Part shown: in pieces, positions 60,507 through 64,000 of the stretch
How the letters are laid out: every line of letters begins with the position of its first letter
How positions within the stretch are numbered: the stretch's first letter is position 1
Assembly: GCF_011299595.1 (NCBI RefSeq)
Contig: NZ_CP049867.1
Span: 4,030,001-4,094,000, forward strand
Reading direction: 5' to 3'
Length of the DNA: 64,000 nt
Source: Nocardioides sp. HDW12B
GTDB lineage: Bacteria; Actinomycetota; Actinomycetes; Propionibacteriales; Nocardioidaceae
Notes under the pieces: generated by a model
Told to the model about the DNA's origin: nothing
Databases searched by the model: none
The model's input: only the letters and a program-made list of their open reading frames with translations
Position numbers and translations under genes: made by a program

Positions 60507-61613
60507 GTGACCCAGCAGGCCGACCCGAACCCGGTCACCGAATCCGCCCGCAGCACGGCGTACGCGCAGGCGGGGGTGGACATCGAGGCCGGGGACAAGG
60601 CCGTCGAGCTGATGAAGGTCTGGGTCGAGAAGGCCCGTCGCCCCGAGGTGCTGGGCGGCATCGGCGGCTTCGCCGGCCTCTTCGACGCCTCCGCGCTCAA
60701 GAGCTACGACCGGCCGCTGCTGGCCACCAGTGCCGACGGCGTGGGCACCAAGGTGGCGATCGCGCAGGCCATGGACGTGCACCACACCATCGGCTTCGAC
60801 CTCGTCGGGATGCTGGTCGACGACCTGGTGGTCTGCGGCGCCGAGCCGCTGTTCCTGACCGACTACATCGCCACCGGCCGCGTGCAGCCCGAGCGCATCG
60901 CCGCCATCGTGCAGGGCATCGCCGAGGCGTGCCTCGAGGCGGGCTGCGCCCTCATCGGCGGCGAGACCGCCGAGCACCCCGGCTTGCTGGCGCCGCACGA
61001 GTACGACGTCGCCGGGTCGACCACCGGTGTCGTGGAGGCCGCCCACCTGCTGGGGCCGGGGCGGGTCCGTCCCGGGGACGCCGTGGTCGCGATGCGCTCG
61101 AGCGGTCTGCACAGCAACGGCTACTCCCTGGTGCGCCACGTGCTGCTGGGCACGGCCGGCTGGGAGCTCGACCGCCACGTCGACGAGCTCGGCCGCACGC
61201 TCGGCGAGGAGCTGCTGGAGCCGACCCGGATCTACGCCAAGGCCTGCCTGGCGCTGGCGCGCGGGACCCGTACCCACGCCATGTCGCACATCACCGGCGG
61301 CGGCCTGGCCGCCAACCTCGCCCGTGTCCTGCCCGAGGAGGTGGCCGTCGACATCGACCGAGCGACCTGGGCGCCGGCGCCGGTCTTCGACCTGGTCGCC
61401 TCGGTGGGCGGGGTCGCACAGGCAGACCTCGAGCAGACGCTGAACATGGGGGTCGGCATGGTTGCGCTGTGCGACGCCGACGACGCCGACCGGGTGGTCG
61501 CGACGCTGGCTGAGCACGAGGTGGAGGCCTGGGTGTGCGGCGCGGTCCGGGCGGCCGGTGCGGGCGACGAGCCGGCCTCGGTGACGCTGCACGGGACACA
61601 TCGCGGTCGGTGA
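60507..61613 (+). CDS. purM: phosphoribosylformylglycinamidine cyclo-ligase (AIR synthetase)
   Basis: 368 aa from GTG 60507 with GAAGGAG upstream. Signature blocks: YAQAGVDIEAGDKAVELMK, LLATSADGVGTKVAIAQ, DDLVVCGAEPLFLTDYIATG and HITGGGLAANLARVLP. ATP-dependent ring closure of FGAM to AIR. Downstream of purF in the usual actinobacterial order. Confidence 0.97.
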   Translation: MTQQADPNPVTESARSTAYAQAGVDIEAGDKAVELMKVWVEKARRPEVLGGIGGFAGLFDASALKSYDRPLLATSADGVGTKVAIAQAMDVHHTIGFDLVGMLVDDLVVCGAEPLFLTDYIATGRVQPERIAAIVQGIAEACLEAGCALIGGETAEHPGLLAPHEYDVAGSTTGVVEAAHLLGPGRVRPGDAVVAMRSSGLHSNGYSLVRHVLLGTAGWELDRHVDELGRTLGEELLEPTRIYAKACLALARGTRTHAMSHITGGGLAANLARVLPEEVAVDIDRATWAPAPVFDLVASVGGVAQADLEQTLNMGVGMVALCDADDADRVVATLAEHEVEAWVCGAVRAAGAGDEPASVTLHGTHRGR

Positions 61614-61775
61614 AGTGGGCGTCGGCGTGCGTGATCAACCGCCCGACAGGTAACCTGGGGCGCACGAGACCACTGACCAAGCAGACCGGTCGCTCGAAGC
61701 CTCGGCCCTGGAGCTCCTCGGAGCCCCCTGGACGAGGTTTCCTGACGCCGGCCGATGGAGCGAGGGGGCGACCCT

Positions 61776-61964
61776 ATGGGGCGCGGCCGAGCCAAGGCGA
61801 AGCAGACCAAGGTTGCTCGCGACCTGAAGTACCGCACTCACGAGACGGACTTCGGCGCGCTGGCCCAGGAGCTTCACGGAGGACCCGACCCGGCGAGCAG
61901 AGCCGAGGAGCCGGTCGAGGACGACGAGTGGTCGGACTACGCGGAGCGAAGCTCCCGCGACTGA
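61776..61964 (+). CDS. DUF3073 small protein
   Basis: 62 aa from ATG 61776, seven bases after GAGGGGG; ATG 61755 is in frame upstream. [20 protein letters not shown] followed by a strongly acidic C-terminus is the DUF3073 pattern conserved between purM and the Val/Leu dehydrogenase gene in actinobacteria. Function unknown. Its last 28 bases overlap the convergent dehydrogenase gene. Confidence 0.92.
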   Translation: MGRGRAKAKQTKVARDLKYRTHETDFGALAQELHGGPDPASRAEEPVEDDEWSDYAERSSRD

Positions 61965-63034
61965 CCCAGTCGCCGGAGCGCCACGACGTCCGCCGCTGCG
62001 GCGGGCGTGATGCCGTCCCGGGCTGAGAGCTCGAGCACCTGCAGGGTCGTGTCGTAGATGCCGCGCACCCTCTTCTCGGCGCGCGCGAAGTCGAAGCCGT
62101 CGAGCTCGTCGGCGACCTGCACGAGCCCGCCGGCGTTGACGACGTAGTCCGGGGCGTAGAGCACGCCGCGCGCGGCGAGCACCTCGTCGAGCCCGGGGGC
62201 GGCGAGCTGGTTGTTCGCCGCGCCGCAGACGATCTGGGCGCGCAGGTGGGCGGCCACGTCGGCGTCGACGGCGCCGCCGAGTGCGCACGGGGCGTAGACG
62301 TCCAGGTCGGCCTCGAGCAGGGCCGTGACGTCGGCGGCGACCTCGACCGATCCGTGGGCGGTCGTGACCGCGCGCACCGCGCCGGGGTCGACGTCGGTGA
62401 CGACCACGCGGGCGCCCTCCTCGACGAGGTGGTCGACGAGGTGGCGGCCGACCTTGCCGACCCCGGCGACCCCGACCCGCCGACCGGTCAGCGTCGGCGC
62501 GCCCCAGAGGGTCTGGGCGGCGGCGCGCATGCCCTGGAGCACCCCGAAGGCCGTCAGCACCGACGAGTCCCCGGCGCCTCCGCGCTCGACGCTGCGCCCC
62601 GTGACGGAGCGGCAGGTCTCGGCGACCACGTCCATGTCGGCGGAGAAGGTGCCGACGTCGCACGCGGTGACGTAGCGCCCGGCCAGCCCCTCGACGAAGC
62701 GGCCGTAGGCACGCAGCAGCGCCGGCGTCTTGAGCGTGGCGGGGTCGCCGATGATGACGGCCTTGCCGCCACCGAGCGGGAGTCCGGCCACGGCGGCCTT
62801 GAACGTCATGCCCCGCGACAGGTGGAGCACGTCGAGCAGGGCCGAGCGCTCGTCGGCGTACGGCAGGAAGCGGGTCCCCCCGAGGGAGGGTCCCAGGGCC
62901 GTCGAGTGGATCGCGACGATCGCACGCAGCCCGGTCGCGGGGTCGGAGCAGAAGACGACCTGCTCGTGGCCCTCGAGGCTGTCGAACACGCCCGACGGTG
63001 CATCGGTGCTGGTGGGAGGCGGTGTGGTCGGCAA
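61937..63034 (-). CDS. vdh: valine/leucine dehydrogenase (Glu/Leu/Phe/Val dehydrogenase family)
   Basis: 365 aa, the size of hexameric or octameric branched-chain amino-acid dehydrogenases. [10 protein letters not shown], the Gly-rich [15 protein letters not shown] with the catalytic Lys, and the NAD-binding [16 protein letters not shown] are visible. It oxidatively deaminates valine, leucine or isoleucine to 2-oxo acids. In Streptomyces the vdh gene occupies this same position near bldC; the symbol is given on that basis. It overlaps DUF3073 tail to tail and diverges from bldC. Confidence 0.9.
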   Translation of the reverse strand: MPTTPPPTSTDAPSGVFDSLEGHEQVVFCSDPATGLRAIVAIHSTALGPSLGGTRFLPYADERSALLDVLHLSRGMTFKAAVAGLPLGGGKAVIIGDPATLKTPALLRAYGRFVEGLAGRYVTACDVGTFSADMDVVAETCRSVTGRSVERGGAGDSSVLTAFGVLQGMRAAAQTLWGAPTLTGRRVGVAGVGKVGRHLVDHLVEEGARVVVTDVDPGAVRAVTTAHGSVEVAADVTALLEADLDVYAPCALGGAVDADVAAHLRAQIVCGAANNQLAAPGLDEVLAARGVLYAPDYVVNAGGLVQVADELDGFDFARAEKRVRGIYDTTLQVLELSARDGITPAAAADVVALRRLGQSRELRSA

Positions 63035-63346
63035 GGATGGGCCTTCTCTCCGGTGCCCGGTGAGGTGCCCGCAAGGGTGGCGCGGGGCTCGGTCGGACGG
63101 TTCGTGACGCGGGTGTGCGTTGTCTCACACCTTACGAGGGTCCCGGCCGGAGAGGGGGCGTAGGTCCGCCTGAGGAGTGGGTGTTAGGTCCCGACTCAGG
63201 GGCTTTAGGTCCTGACTTCCTGTTCGGCGGCTATTCACCCATTGTCGTAGATTTTCTATCTGTCCTAGTATTGCGCTACGCACGACGAGTGGCGGCATGA
63301 GGGAGCCGCGGCTGAGTCGAGCGTCTTACGAAGGGAGGGTGGCCCG
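63035..63346. other. 312-bp divergent region between vdh and bldC
   Basis: No gene. The bldC-proximal half is A/T-rich. It holds three TAGGTCC direct repeats (63161-63212) and a possible bldC promoter (TTGTCG 63242-63247, TAGTAT 63266-63271, spacing 18). GAAGGGAGGG at about 63330-63339 is the bldC ribosome-binding site. Confidence 0.6.
63161..63212. promoter_or_regulatory. three TAGGTCC direct repeats upstream of bldC
   Basis: TAGGTCC at 63161-63167, 63185-63191 and 63206-63212, with start-to-start spacing of 24 and 21 bases, about two helical turns. The last two extend to TTAGGTCCYGACT. BldC-type proteins bind direct repeats head to tail, so autoregulation is possible, though known BldC sites are more A/T-rich. 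Confidence 0.5.
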
Positions 63347-63562
63347 ATGAACACACGAGCCCCCGAGTCAGAGGCCCTGTTGACACCTGCCGAGGTGGCT
63401 TCGATGTTCCGCGTGGACCCGAAGACGGTCACGCGTTGGGCCAAGGCCGGCAAGCTGAGCTCCATCCGCACCCTGGGCGGCCACCGCCGCTACCGGGAGT
63501 CGGAGGTCCGCGAGCTGCTGAGCGGCATGCTCCCGCAGCAGCGTCAGGGCGACAGCGACTGA
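63347..63562 (+). CDS. bldC: BldC developmental regulator
   Basis: 71 aa. Sequence LLTPAEVASMFRVDPKTVTRWAKAGKL, then SSIRTLGGHRRYRESEVREL, is almost identical to Streptomyces BldC, a stand-alone MerR-like winged-helix DNA-binding domain without effector domain. It controls entry to development in Streptomyces; in a simple rod-coccus actinomycete its role is less clear. It has a strong AGGGAGG site and is followed by a Rho-independent terminator. Confidence 0.97.
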   Translation: MNTRAPESEALLTPAEVASMFRVDPKTVTRWAKAGKLSSIRTLGGHRRYRESEVRELLSGMLPQQRQGDSD

Positions 63563-63613
63563 CGCCGACCGCGTCAGCACGACCGCTCGACCACGCACGA
63601 CACGAACATCCAC

Positions 63614-63653
63614 CGAGGCGACGGGTCCGGCCCGTCGCCTCGCTGCGTTTTCC
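63614..63653 (+). terminator. Rho-independent terminator of bldC
   Basis: CGAGGCGACGGG (63614-63625) pairs perfectly with 63631-63642 around TCCGG, followed by GCTGCGTTTTCC. Confidence 0.88.
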
Positions 63654-63666
63654 TGCGGGCGATCGC

Positions 63667-64000
63667 TCAGCGCAGCCGGTCGAGGTACGCCGCGGCCCGG
63701 CGCGCGTCCGCCCGCCGCGACTCCCACGTGAGCGCCACCGCCACCAGCACGCCGCCGGCCGCCGCCAGCAGGGCCCACCGCGGCACGGCCGCGTCGACGT
63801 ACGGCGCACTCTGCTGCACCGCGACGACCACGCCCACCGCCGCGCCGAGCACCAGCGGCGCGCTCCAGCGCAGGACGGTCCCGCCGAGCACCAGCGCCAG
63901 GCACGCCGTCCCCAGCAGCAGCACCCGCAGGTCGGGGGTGTCCTCGGCCAGCGCCCACAGCAGCGACGGCACCAGGGCGAGGAGCAGACCGGGGCCCAGG
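63667..64000 (-). CDS. C-terminal part of a multi-spanning membrane protein (SCO7613-like)
   Basis: The reading frame runs off the right edge; only the last 110 residues are visible. Four hydrophobic helices (LGPGLLLALVPSLLWAL, LRVLLLGTACLALVLGGTVL, APLVLGAAVGVVVAVQ and PRWALLAAAGGVLVAVALTWE) and the end WESRRADARRAAAYLDRLR match the C-terminus of large SCO7613-type actinobacterial membrane proteins. The ATG at 63972 is probably internal. Function unknown. Confidence 0.75.
   Translation of the reverse strand, partial: LGPGLLLALVPSLLWALAEDTPDLRVLLLGTACLALVLGGTVLRWSAPLVLGAAVGVVVAVQQSAPYVDAAVPRWALLAAAGGVLVAVALTWESRRADARRAAAYLDRLR

Overview
The window is a contiguous stretch of a high-GC actinobacterial chromosome, most probably from Nocardioides or a close relative in the Nocardioidaceae. 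Pointers are GTG/ATG starts often placed 5-7 bases after a TANNNT -10 box (leaderless transcripts), a polyphosphate glucokinase, a mycothiol-dependent enzyme family member, a BldC regulator, a short-form PurL with PurS/PurQ, and a ThrE-type exporter. I see no transposase, integrase, phage gene or CRISPR array. The left edge starts just before a complete small gene. The right edge cuts a membrane-protein gene on the minus strand.

Layout. 0-8 kb: FHA-domain protein, ppgK, secreted glycerophosphodiesterase, aldo/keto reductase, AGE-family sugar isomerase, and a minus-strand pair made of a small secreted protein and a SipW-like signal peptidase fused to a two-repeat ectodomain. 8-11 kb: ferredoxin reductase plus acyl-CoA desaturase plus a Cys-rich unknown, behind a palindrome like the operators of DesT/FabR-type regulators. 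11-25 kb: ThrE exporter, menB, orphan sensor kinase, mycothiol-family enzyme, DEAD-box helicase, fadE5-like dehydrogenase, CsbD protein, TauE exporter with Rrf2 regulator, an NTF2-like protein behind a KstR-type box, and an ABC exporter. 25-29 kb: tRNA-Gly(CCC), GDSL lipase, dcd, and two alpha/beta hydrolases, one without catalytic residues.

29-63.5 kb carries purC, purS-purQ, purL, a sterol-carrier-family gene, purF, purM, a DUF3073 gene, a Val/Leu dehydrogenase gene and bldC, in the order I recall for Streptomyces. Lineage-specific genes sit between them: patatin, acyl-CoA synthetase, LacI regulator, PQQ-type sugar dehydrogenase, TrpB2, and two tandem DUF1906 wall proteins. The largest insert (48.5-58.7 kb) is a catabolic island: GH4 glycosidase and DeoR regulator diverge from PfkB kinase - ABC sugar importer - secreted PIG-L deacetylase with CBM9-like module - NagB. 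Read together it looks like a PTS-free, ABC-based counterpart of the enterobacterial chitobiose (chb) pathway.

Two repeat families lie between genes. One is arrays of exactly 22-bp units at five loci, often in facing orientations. The other is three palindromic elements of exactly 90 bp with CGGTTT/AAACC ends. Most lie between convergent genes. The island is flanked by one of each kind.
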